A DNA stretch of 33,419 bases from an uncultured Clostridia bacterium. Its GTDB lineage: Bacteria > Bacillota > Clostridia > Oscillospirales > Acutalibacteraceae. Position 1 is the first letter of the stretch, and each line of letters opens with the position of its first letter. Below are positions 14,136 to 21,681 of the stretch, one piece after another. The translations under genes and the position numbers were made by a program. The notes beneath the pieces were generated by a model. That model was given only the letters and a program-made list of their open reading frames with translations. It had not been told where the DNA came from and did no database searches. Location of the stretch: NCBI GenBank assembly GCA_945874765.1, contig CAMCHQ010000020.1, forward strand, positions 1 to 33,419, in the 5' to 3' direction.

Positions 14136-15713
14136 ATGAATAATTATAAACTCAGCGGTAATGAGTGCCTTGGTATCGAATTTGGCTCAACAAGAATTAA
14201 AGCGATATTAATTGACGAAAATTTCAACGTTTTGGCAACGGGCAGTCACGATTGGGAAAATAAACTTATTGACGGATACTGGACTTACGGTATTGATGAT
14301 ATTTGGTCGGGACTGCAAGACGCATATAAATGCCTTAATGACGAATGTATTAAAAAGTTTTCTTCAAAAATCACATCTCTTGCGTCAATCGGATTTTCAG
14401 CTATGATGCACGGATATTTACCGTTTGACAAAGACGATAATTTACTTACGCCTTTCAGGACTTGGAGAAATACAACAACATCGCAGGCAGCACAAATATT
14501 AACAGATTTATTTAATTTCAATATTCCTCAGCGCTGGAGTATCGCTCATTTGTATCAAGCGATTTTGAATAATGAGCAGCACGTTAAAAATATTTCATAC
14601 ATAACAACACTTGCGGGATATGTTCACTATAAGCTATCGGGTAAAAAAGTAGTAGGCATCGGCGAAGCGTCGGGTATGTTTCCTATTGACAGTAATTCAA
14701 ATGACTATAACGGCAAAATGCTTGATAAATTTTCAAATCTTGAAAATGTTAAGGAGTTTGATTGGAATATAAGAGATATTTTACCTAAGGTTCTTTTGGC
14801 AGGCGATAACGGCGGAGTGTTGAGTGAAAACGGAGCTAAGCTTTTAGACCCAAGCGGTGTGCTTAAAGCAGGCGCATTAATGTGTCCGCCCGAAGGTGAT
14901 GCAGGAACAGGAATGGTTGCAACTAACAGCATTGCTCAAAAAAGCGGTAATATTTCCGCAGGTACTTCTATATTTTCTATGATTGTTCTTGAAAAGCAAC
15001 TTTCAAAGGTATATGAAGAAATTGATATGGTAACAACGCCTACAGGCAAACCTGTTGCAATGGTTCATTGTAACAATTGCTGTACCGACCTTGACTATTG
15101 GGTTAAACTTTTTATTGAGTTTTCCACGATTTCAGGCAGTAAGTTGACTAAGGGACAAATATACGATTTGCTTTATAATGAAGCATTAAAGGGCGACTTT
15201 GATTGCGGCGGTATTGTTTCAAGTAACTATTTTTCAGGTGAACCCGTAACAAAATTTTCTCAAGGCAGACCAATGCTTTTAAGAAGCGAAAACTCCCGTT
15301 TCAATCTTGCTAATTTTATGAGAAATCATATTTATTCCGCCATTGCGACGCTTAAAATCGGCTTGGAAATTCTTGAAAACGAAAATGTAAAAATTGATAA
15401 ACTTATGGGGCACGGCGGTTTGTTTAAAACGAAATACGTCGGTCAAAAACTTATGGCAGGCGCTATGAAAACTCCGGTATCAGTATTATCCACTGCCGGT
15501 GAAGGCGGTGCTTGGGGAATTGCGGTTCTTGCAAGTTTTGCTAAAAATAGCTATGGTTTGTCACTTGAAAGTTTCTTAGATGAAAAAGTGTTTTCAAAAT
15601 TTGAAATTTCAACCGTTGAGCCTGATATTAATGATGTAAAGGGCTTTGAAAAATATATGACACTTTATAAAAAATCGTTGGCTGTTGAAAAAGCGGCTGT
15701 TGAGAATATATAA
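14136..15713 (+). CDS. araB: FGGY-family carbohydrate kinase, probable L-ribulokinase
   Basis: This 525-aa kinase has the FGGY fold: an N-terminal ATPase-like strand G-I-E-F-G-S-T-R-I-K-A near residue 11, and a C-terminal half with G-H-G-G-L-F-K-T and the phosphate-binding-like S-T-A-G-E-G-G-A-W-G-I-A near residue 455. In the first half, G-F-S-A-M-M-H-G-Y and R-T-W-R-N are typical of xylulokinase-like members. The name araB rests on position directly before araA and araD; it would phosphorylate L-ribulose. By sequence alone a xylulokinase-like role is possible. GGAGG lies 6 bases before the start, and araA follows after 11 bases. Confidence 0.82.
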   Translation: MNNYKLSGNECLGIEFGSTRIKAILIDENFNVLATGSHDWENKLIDGYWTYGIDDIWSGLQDAYKCLNDECIKKFSSKITSLASIGFSAMMHGYLPFDKDDNLLTPFRTWRNTTTSQAAQILTDLFNFNIPQRWSIAHLYQAILNNEQHVKNISYITTLAGYVHYKLSGKKVVGIGEASGMFPIDSNSNDYNGKMLDKFSNLENVKEFDWNIRDILPKVLLAGDNGGVLSENGAKLLDPSGVLKAGALMCPPEGDAGTGMVATNSIAQKSGNISAGTSIFSMIVLEKQLSKVYEEIDMVTTPTGKPVAMVHCNNCCTDLDYWVKLFIEFSTISGSKLTKGQIYDLLYNEALKGDFDCGGIVSSNYFSGEPVTKFSQGRPMLLRSENSRFNLANFMRNHIYSAIATLKIGLEILENENVKIDKLMGHGGLFKTKYVGQKLMAGAMKTPVSVLSTAGEGGAWGIAVLASFAKNSYGLSLESFLDEKVFSKFEISTVEPDINDVKGFEKYMTLYKKSLAVEKAAVENI

Positions 15714-15724
15714 GGAGAGTAATT

Positions 15725-17197
15725 ATGGCAATAAAAGATTATGAATTTTGGTTTATTGTAGGCACTCAACATTTATACGGTGAAGAAATATTTGCAGATA
15801 TTAATTCACACGCTCAGGATATGTGCGATGAATGGAGCAAAAAACTTCCTTGTAAAGTTGTTGCCAAACCTTGCGTTAAAACTTCAAGTGAAATTCTGAA
15901 TGTTATCGAACAGGCAAATAATACGCCTGATTGTGCAGGTATTATTACTTGGATGCATACGTTTTCTCCTTCTAAAATGTGGATTGCAGGTCTCAATGCT
16001 CTTAATAAGCCTTATCTTCACGTTAATACACAATATAACCGTGATATTCCTTGGGACTCAATCGATATGGACTTTATGAATCTTAATCAGTCTGCTCACG
16101 GCGACAGGGAACACGGATATATCCACGCAAGAATGAGAAAAAAAGTAAAAGTTATTGCGGGTTATTGGAAAGATGAAGAGTTTCAAAAGAAAATGGAAAT
16201 TTGGATGAGAGCCGCAGTAGGCGCAAGCGAGTCAAGAAAACTTCGTGTTCTTCGTATTTCCGATAATATGAGAAATGTTGCCGTAACAGACGGCGATAAA
16301 ATAGAAGCACAAATTAAACTCGGCTGGCAGGTTGACCATTACGGCGTAGGTGATATAATTAAGTATGTAAATGCCGTAACTAAAGAAGAAATCGATGCTC
16401 AAATGAATGAGTATAAAAAGAACTATGATTTTGATACCGAAAATATCGAGGCTGTTCGCTATCAGGCAAGGGAAGAAGTCGGAATTAAAAAGTTTCTTGA
16501 TGAAAACGGCTTCGGCGCTTTCCACACCAACTTTGAGGACTTGCAGGAACTTCGTCAGCTTCCGGGACTTGCCGCTCAGGATTTAATGCGTCAGGGCTAC
16601 GGTTTCGGCGCAGAGGGCGACTGGAAAGTTGCCGCAATGACAAGAGTTATGAAGCTGATGTCAGAGGGAATGAACGGCGGCACGGCATTTATGGAAGATT
16701 ATACTTATCATTTTGAACCGGGTAACGAAATGCTTTTAGGTTCACATATGCTTGAAGTTTGCCCGAGCGTTGCCACAGATAAGCCGAAAATTCAGGTCCA
16801 TCCGCTTAGTATAGGAGACAGGGAAGACCCGGCACGTCTTGTATTTAAAGCTCAAACAGGTAATGCGATTGTAGTTACTCTTGTCGATATGGGCGACAGG
16901 TTTAGAATGATTGTTAATGATGTTGAATGCAAAGAACAGGTAAACGATATGCCGAAACTTCCGGTCGCAGGAGTTCTTTGGAAACCGCTTCCTTGCCTTC
17001 AAACGTCTGCCGAGGCTTGGATTTATGCAGGCGGTGCGCACCATTCGGTTCTTTCATACTCGCTTACGGCTGACCATATGAGAGATTTTGCCGAAATTAT
17101 GGGTATTGAATTTATCCATATTAACAAAGATACTGAAATTAATTCATTCAAAAAAGAGCTTTTCTACAACGATGTTGCATATAAGCTTGGTATGTAA
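15725..17197 (+). CDS. araA: L-arabinose isomerase
   Basis: This 490-aa enzyme converts L-arabinose to L-ribulose in the cytoplasm with Mn2+. The sequence starts with the family's E-F-W-F-I-V-G-T-Q-H-L-Y-G. Counterparts of the E. coli metal ligands are visible: the Glu of G-A-E-G-D-W-K, the Glu of F-M-E-D-Y-T-Y-H-F, the His of L-G-S-H-M-L-E-V-C-P-S, and the His pair of G-G-A-H-H-S-V. Length is that of the family. AGGAGAG precedes ATG 15725, and araD follows 14 bases after the stop. Confidence 0.96.
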   Translation: MAIKDYEFWFIVGTQHLYGEEIFADINSHAQDMCDEWSKKLPCKVVAKPCVKTSSEILNVIEQANNTPDCAGIITWMHTFSPSKMWIAGLNALNKPYLHVNTQYNRDIPWDSIDMDFMNLNQSAHGDREHGYIHARMRKKVKVIAGYWKDEEFQKKMEIWMRAAVGASESRKLRVLRISDNMRNVAVTDGDKIEAQIKLGWQVDHYGVGDIIKYVNAVTKEEIDAQMNEYKKNYDFDTENIEAVRYQAREEVGIKKFLDENGFGAFHTNFEDLQELRQLPGLAAQDLMRQGYGFGAEGDWKVAAMTRVMKLMSEGMNGGTAFMEDYTYHFEPGNEMLLGSHMLEVCPSVATDKPKIQVHPLSIGDREDPARLVFKAQTGNAIVVTLVDMGDRFRMIVNDVECKEQVNDMPKLPVAGVLWKPLPCLQTSAEAWIYAGGAHHSVLSYSLTADHMRDFAEIMGIEFIHINKDTEINSFKKELFYNDVAYKLGM

Positions 17198-17211
17198 GGA
17201 GATGTCAGGAA

Positions 17212-17922
17212 ATGTTAGAAGAGCTGAAAGAAGAAGTTTTCAAAGCTAATCTTCAACTTGTAAAGTATGGGCTTGTTGTTCTTACTTGGGGCAACGTATC
17301 GGGTATTGACCGTGAAAAAGGATTATTTGTAATAAAACCGTCCGGTGTGCCATATGATGAAATGAAAGCATCGGATATGGTTGTTATGGATTTAAACGGC
17401 AATAAGGTTGAAGGTGACTTAAACCCGTCATCCGATACGCCCACACATCTTGAACTTTACAGGAATTTTAAAGATATAGGCGGTATAGTTCACACTCATT
17501 CGCCTTGGGCTTGCTCATGGGCACAAGCGGGAAGAGACATTAACGTTTACGGTACAACGCATGCAGACTTTGCCGATTGTTCAATTCCTTGCGCACGTGC
17601 ATTAAGCGAAGAAGAAGTTAAAGACGATTACGAGCTTAATACAGGCAAAGTTATAGTTGAGGAGTTTAAGAATAGGGGAATAACACCCGAGGAATGTCCG
17701 GCTGTATTAATACACAGACACGGTCCGTTTACTTGGGGTAAAAATCCGTTTAAAGCTGTTGAAAATGCTTTAATTCTTGAAGAAGTTTCAAAAATGGCTT
17801 ATCAAGCAGAGCAGATTGCCGCACTTGATAATGAATCAAATATCGGTATTGAACAGTATTTGCTTGATAAGCACTATCAAAGAAAGCACGGAAAAAATGC
17901 TTATTACGGACAAAATAAATAG
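17212..17922 (+). CDS. araD: L-ribulose-5-phosphate 4-epimerase
   Basis: This 236-aa class II aldolase-fold enzyme makes D-xylulose 5-phosphate, which feeds the pentose phosphate or phosphoketolase route. Zinc ligands appear as V-H-T-H-S near residue 94 and L-I-H-R-H-G near residue 168. T-W-G-N-V-S-G near residue 24 and K-P-S-G-V near 42 bind substrate phosphate in the family. It completes the three-step arabinose route. No transporter or regulator is linked, so uptake must be encoded elsewhere. Its stop overlaps the AGGAG ribosome binding site of the VanW gene. Confidence 0.95.
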   Translation: MLEELKEEVFKANLQLVKYGLVVLTWGNVSGIDREKGLFVIKPSGVPYDEMKASDMVVMDLNGNKVEGDLNPSSDTPTHLELYRNFKDIGGIVHTHSPWACSWAQAGRDINVYGTTHADFADCSIPCARALSEEEVKDDYELNTGKVIVEEFKNRGITPEECPAVLIHRHGPFTWGKNPFKAVENALILEEVSKMAYQAEQIAALDNESNIGIEQYLLDKHYQRKHGKNAYYGQNK

Positions 17923-17932
17923 GAGAATCATT

Positions 17933-19597
17933 ATGAAAAAAAGTTTAAGTTTAATTGTATCTGTTTTATTTGCGGTTTTGTGCCTCGGTTTTTCATTTTC
18001 AGCATATGCCGATGATGCAAAAGTTTTAACAGATGCCAATGTAAGTCTTTCACATCAAAGCTACATTTATGACGGTACTGCAAAAAAGCCTAACGTTACC
18101 GTTACTTACGACAATACAACTCTTGTAGCTAATACAGACTACACGGTTGAATACAGCAATAACGTCGCTGTAGGTACTGCAAAAGCTACCGTAAAAGGTA
18201 TTAATAATTATTCGGGTACAGTAGTTAAAGAATATAAAATCAACGCTATTAAACTCGAAGATAAAAAAACTACCGTAGCATTTGACAGAGCATCACTTGT
18301 TTACGGCGGTCATGCCGTTACACCTGTAGTTTATGTTTCTTTCAATAATCAAAATTTAATTCAAAATATTGATTTTACGGCAACATTTTCAAATAATAAT
18401 GCACCGGGAAGAGCAACCGTTAAAATTACAGGTATCGGCAATTACTCAGGCAGTGTTTCAAAAACATTCATTATTTCACCTGAAAAAATCGGCTCTGTTT
18501 CAATCAAAAAAGACAGTACCACTTCCGCTACAATCAGTTGGAGTGCCGCCGCTAAAGTTTCGGGTTATGAGATTTTAAAATTTGACAGTAGTAAAAACGC
18601 TTATGTTCATTTGGATTTTGTTTCAAGTGATAAGACCTCATATAAAGTAAGCTCACTTAAAAATTCAAGCGCTTATTATTATCAGGTAAGAGCATATAAA
18701 ACTATTGACAATAACAAATATTACGGCGAAATAGGTAATACGGTATTTACATTTATCAAGCCTTCAACTGTCAAACTTACTTCTGTAACACTTAATAAAA
18801 CAACACTCAATGTTGAGTGGAAAAAAGTAAACTGCTCAGGTTATGAACTTACTTACACAACAGACAGTAAGTTCAAAAAAGGTTTAAAAACCGTAAAAGT
18901 AACAAATCCAAACACAACAAAGAAAGCAATAAAGAAGCTAAAAAAAGGTAAAAAGTATTACGTTAAGGTCAGAGCATATTCTAATTATAACGGCGTCAAA
19001 TATTACGGCGACAGAAGCACAATGCTTTGCTCATACTACTCAAACGTTTACGCAACTTATTATTCATATTATGTAAATAATAAGGACAGGACAACAAATC
19101 TTAAAATCGCTTCAAAGAAAATTAACGGAACTATCATTCAACCGGGCGAAACATTTGATTTCAATAAAGTTGTAGGTTCAAGAACAGCCGCCAAAGGTTA
19201 CAAAAAAGCTCACGTATTTACAGGCGGAAACTCAATGACAATGGGTCTTGCAGGCGGTATTTGCCAAGTTGCTTCAACAATGTTTAATACAGCACTCATT
19301 GCAAATGTACCGATTGTTGAACGTCATCAGCACAGCCAGAGAGTATCTTATGTTCCTCTCGGCAGAGATGCAGCTATTTCCGGTAATGTTCAAAACTTCA
19401 AATGGAAAAACAATACAAAGTATGCTATCAGAGTTCAGATGACTGTTAAAAACGGTAAAATTACCTGCACATTCCTCACTTGTCAAAAAGCAAAGCCTAA
19501 GAAAGTAAGTCTTAAGGTAACGCAAAAGGGCAAGAACTTTACATTAAAGAGAAAGGTCAACGGTAAGACAAATTACAGTTGCAAATCAAATTATTAA
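17933..19597 (+). CDS. Secreted VanW-domain protein with Ig-like and FN3 repeats
   Basis: This 554-aa exported protein has a signal peptide (1-26, ending A-Y-A), two Ig-like repeats (about 32-102 and 104-178, each with Y-D-G or Y-G-G, a Y-S-N or F-S-N turn and N-Y-S-G), two FN3 modules (about 180-275 and 280-365), a VanW domain (about 375-505) and a basic tail. The VanW core G-G-I-C-Q-V-A-S-T carries Cys444. VanW domains in C. difficile have been reported as L,D-transpeptidases using this Cys, so peptidoglycan crosslinking is plausible. ATG 17933 has AGGAG (17921-17925) overlapping the araD stop; the longer frame from 17777 lies inside araD and lacks the signal peptide at its N-terminus. Co-transcription with ara genes is inferred from the 10-base gap. 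Confidence 0.88.
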   Translation: MKKSLSLIVSVLFAVLCLGFSFSAYADDAKVLTDANVSLSHQSYIYDGTAKKPNVTVTYDNTTLVANTDYTVEYSNNVAVGTAKATVKGINNYSGTVVKEYKINAIKLEDKKTTVAFDRASLVYGGHAVTPVVYVSFNNQNLIQNIDFTATFSNNNAPGRATVKITGIGNYSGSVSKTFIISPEKIGSVSIKKDSTTSATISWSAAAKVSGYEILKFDSSKNAYVHLDFVSSDKTSYKVSSLKNSSAYYYQVRAYKTIDNNKYYGEIGNTVFTFIKPSTVKLTSVTLNKTTLNVEWKKVNCSGYELTYTTDSKFKKGLKTVKVTNPNTTKKAIKKLKKGKKYYVKVRAYSNYNGVKYYGDRSTMLCSYYSNVYATYYSYYVNNKDRTTNLKIASKKINGTIIQPGETFDFNKVVGSRTAAKGYKKAHVFTGGNSMTMGLAGGICQVASTMFNTALIANVPIVERHQHSQRVSYVPLGRDAAISGNVQNFKWKNNTKYAIRVQMTVKNGKITCTFLTCQKAKPKKVSLKVTQKGKNFTLKRKVNGKTNYSCKSNY

Positions 19598-19602
19598 TTT
19601 TC

Positions 19603-19629
19603 AGAACCACCTTTTGGTGGTTCTTTTTA
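19603..19629 (+). terminator. Terminator of the arabinose-VanW operon
   Basis: AGAACCACC (19603-19611) and GGTGGTTCT (19616-19624) form a 9-bp stem with a TTTT loop followed by T5. It separates this operon from the yicC operon. Confidence 0.92.
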
Positions 19630-19673
19630 TGTAAATAAATTATTAATATTGTAAATATATTGTTAACAAACTC

Positions 19674-19702
19674 TTGACGTAAGAATTTTACGTATCTATA
19701 AT
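19674..19702 (+). promoter_or_regulatory. Promoter of the yicC-to-spoVM operon
   Basis: TTGACG (19674-19679) and TATAAT (19697-19702) are 17 bases apart. The leader to ATG 19740 is about 30 bases. No comparably strong internal promoter was noticed in the downstream run. Confidence 0.82.
19677..19693. promoter_or_regulatory. Inverted repeat ACGTAA-N5-TTACGT in the yicC promoter spacer
   Basis: Perfect 6-base arms (19677-19682 and 19688-19693) lie between the -35 and -10, overlapping the last bases of the -35. A dimeric repressor bound here would block polymerase. The cognate protein is unknown. Confidence 0.4.
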
Positions 19703-19739
19703 ATATTAAAATATAAATATATTATTCGAGGTAACTGAA

Positions 19740-20618
19740 ATGGTTAAGTCTATGACAGGCTTTGGCAGAGCCTGCAAGGAAATCGACGGATATATGATTA
19801 CTGTTGAGCTCAAATCAGTAAATCACAGATATTTTGAATTTTCTTGCCGTTGTCCGAGGCAGTATGGTTTTATTGACGATAAAATTAAATCTTTTATAAA
19901 TTCAAAGGTTGCAAGAGGTAAAATTGAGTGTTTTGTCGGTATAGAAGCGCTTAATACCGAAAGTGCCGACGTAGTTGTAAATAATACGCTTGCAAGCGCA
20001 TATGTCAAAGCGCTCAAAGAATTAAGCGATAATTACGGTCTTAAAGAGGATTTCGGCGCTTGTGCAATTGCACGTTTTCCCGATGTATTGGTAGTAAGGA
20101 AGTCGGAAGAGGACGAGGAAAAAATTTGGCAGCTTGTTAAAAGCGTTGCCGAGGAAGCTGTCGATAAATTTATTAAAATGCGAGAAGTCGAAGGTAAGAA
20201 AATGTATGACGATGTGTATTCTCGCAGTCAATTTATTCTTGATACAGTATCTTTTATCGAAGAACGTTCACCTCAAACCGTCAAGGAATATAACGACAAG
20301 CTGGTAGAACGGGTACACGAGCTTTTGGGTGATGTTTCTCTTGACGAGGGCAGAATATTGCAGGAAGTTGCAATATATGCCGACAAAGTTGCTGTAGCAG
20401 AAGAAACAGTCAGACTTCGCAGTCATATTTCTCAGCTTCGTGATTTTATTTCAAGTGACGAAGCAGTCGGAAGAAAGCTTGATTTCTTAGTTCAGGAAAT
20501 CAACAGGGAAACGAATACAATCGGCTCTAAATGCAATGATGTGGAAATTGCGAGAAAGGTTGTTGACGTCAAAGCCGAAATTGAGAAAATAAGAGAGCAA
20601 ATTCAGAATATTGAGTGA
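19740..20618 (+). CDS. yicC: YicC/YloC family endoribonuclease
   Basis: This 292-aa protein starts with the family's M-x-x-S-M-T-G-F-G-R-A and ends in the DUF1732 segment F-L-V-Q-E-I-N-R-E-T-N-T-I-G-S-K followed by a charged helix. Members act as endoribonucleases in RNA turnover in E. coli and B. subtilis. CGAGGT lies 7-8 bases before the start. It opens the long housekeeping operon, and the next gene begins 5 bases after its stop, the same order as yloC-remA in B. subtilis. Confidence 0.93.
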   Translation: MVKSMTGFGRACKEIDGYMITVELKSVNHRYFEFSCRCPRQYGFIDDKIKSFINSKVARGKIECFVGIEALNTESADVVVNNTLASAYVKALKELSDNYGLKEDFGACAIARFPDVLVVRKSEEDEEKIWQLVKSVAEEAVDKFIKMREVEGKKMYDDVYSRSQFILDTVSFIEERSPQTVKEYNDKLVERVHELLGDVSLDEGRILQEVAIYADKVAVAEETVRLRSHISQLRDFISSDEAVGRKLDFLVQEINRETNTIGSKCNDVEIARKVVDVKAEIEKIREQIQNIE

Positions 20619-20623
20619 TTATT

Positions 20624-20875
20624 ATGAAATTAGTTAATATCGGTTTTGGTAATTTATTAAATGCAAACAGAGTGATATCCATTCTTTCACCCGAGTCTGC
20701 GCCTGTTAAAAAAATTATCAAGGAAAGTAAGGCTAATTCAACGCTGATTGATGCAACACACGGCAGAAAAACTATGAGTGTTATTATCACGGACAGCGAA
20801 AATGTCATTCTTTCCTATCTTGATTTAAAGCAAATTGCTGCTAAATTTGATGTGGAGGTTGATGATGAAGAATAA
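20624..20875 (+). CDS. remA: RemA family regulator (DUF370)
   Basis: This is an 83-aa protein. K-L-V-N-I-G-F-G-N at the start and the central D-A-T-H-G-R-K-T are RemA signatures. In B. subtilis RemA is a DNA-binding activator of matrix and osmoprotection genes encoded between yloC and gmk, the same position as here. ATG 20624 gives the conserved N-terminus; the in-frame GTG at 20615 overlaps yicC. The coding end overlaps gmk by 11 bases. Whether it controls matrix genes in this organism is unknown. Confidence 0.92.
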   Translation: MKLVNIGFGNLLNANRVISILSPESAPVKKIIKESKANSTLIDATHGRKTMSVIITDSENVILSYLDLKQIAAKFDVEVDDEE

Positions 20876-21446
20876 CGGTATGCTTGTTGTCGTTTCTGCT
20901 CCGAGCGGCTGCGGAAAAGACACTGTATTTAAAGAAATTCGTAAAAAAAGGGACGATATAGTTGAATCCGTTTCGGCTACTACAAGAAAGCCGAGAGACG
21001 GGGAAATCGACGGAGTTAATTATTTTTTCTTGAGCGAGGACGAATTTAAAAAACTCATTGACAATGACGGGCTTCTTGAATATGCCGTTTATAACAATTG
21101 CTATTACGGTACTCCTGTAAAAGGTGTAAACGAGGCAATAAAGAACGGTAAAATATGCGTTTTGATTATTGACGTTCAAGGCGCTGAAAATGTCAAAAAA
21201 CTTTACCCCGACAGCGTATCGATTTTCCTTGTTCCGCCAAGTTGGGAAACTCTTGAGCAAAGGCTTCGTGCAAGAAATTCAGAGGCTGAGGAAATGATAC
21301 AAAAAAGGCTGAAGATTGCTAAAAGCGAGCTTTTATGCCAAGATAAATATGATTATAAAGTAGTTAATGACAATCTTGACGATTGTGTTAATGATATAGA
21401 AAAAATACTCTGCGACGAATTAAAAAAGCGCAACGATACTAAATAA
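20865..21446 (+). CDS. gmk: Guanylate kinase
   Basis: This 193-aa enzyme phosphorylates GMP to GDP. The P-loop is A-P-S-G-C-G-K-D-T (about residues 11-19). The GMP-binding region follows with S-A-T-T-R-K-P-R-D-G-E and G-V-N-Y-F-F, then E-Y-A-V-Y-N-N-C-Y-Y-G-T-P. The lid R-L-R-A-R-N-S-E is near residue 130. ATG 20865, behind GGAGG, gives the normal length; the frame open from 20835 lies inside remA. It overlaps remA by 11 bases and is followed by rpoZ after 19 bases. Confidence 0.95.
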   Translation: MKNNGMLVVVSAPSGCGKDTVFKEIRKKRDDIVESVSATTRKPRDGEIDGVNYFFLSEDEFKKLIDNDGLLEYAVYNNCYYGTPVKGVNEAIKNGKICVLIIDVQGAENVKKLYPDSVSIFLVPPSWETLEQRLRARNSEAEEMIQKRLKIAKSELLCQDKYDYKVVNDNLDDCVNDIEKILCDELKKRNDTK

Positions 21447-21465
21447 ACTTAAAGGAGATTATATT

Positions 21466-21681
21466 ATGTTTAACCCTGATTTAAAGAAATTATTAAAAGG
21501 CTGCAACAGCAGATACAGCCTTGTTGTAGGTACTGCTAAGAGAGCAAGAGAAATTCGTGAAGAAGCAATTGAGCGTGAAGAGCCGATTGATGTTAAGACC
21601 GTTTCACTTGCTATTGATGAAATTCTTGAAGGCAAATATGTTATCGAAGAGCCTGATGAGCTTAAATCACACACTAAATAA
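21466..21681 (+). CDS. rpoZ: DNA-directed RNA polymerase omega subunit
   Basis: A 71-aa omega subunit. N-S-R-Y-S-L-V-V-G-T-A-K-R-A-R-E-I is the conserved helix that clamps the beta-prime C-terminus, followed by V-S-L-A-I-D-E-I. AAAGGAG precedes ATG. The stop overlaps the priA start (TAATG). Confidence 0.94.
   Translation: MFNPDLKKLLKGCNSRYSLVVGTAKRAREIREEAIEREEPIDVKTVSLAIDEILEGKYVIEEPDELKSHTK

Noticed and set aside
17777-17932. N-terminal extension of the VanW protein
   Set aside because: It lies within araD in another frame and would bury the signal peptide; ATG 17933 has AGGAG at proper spacing.
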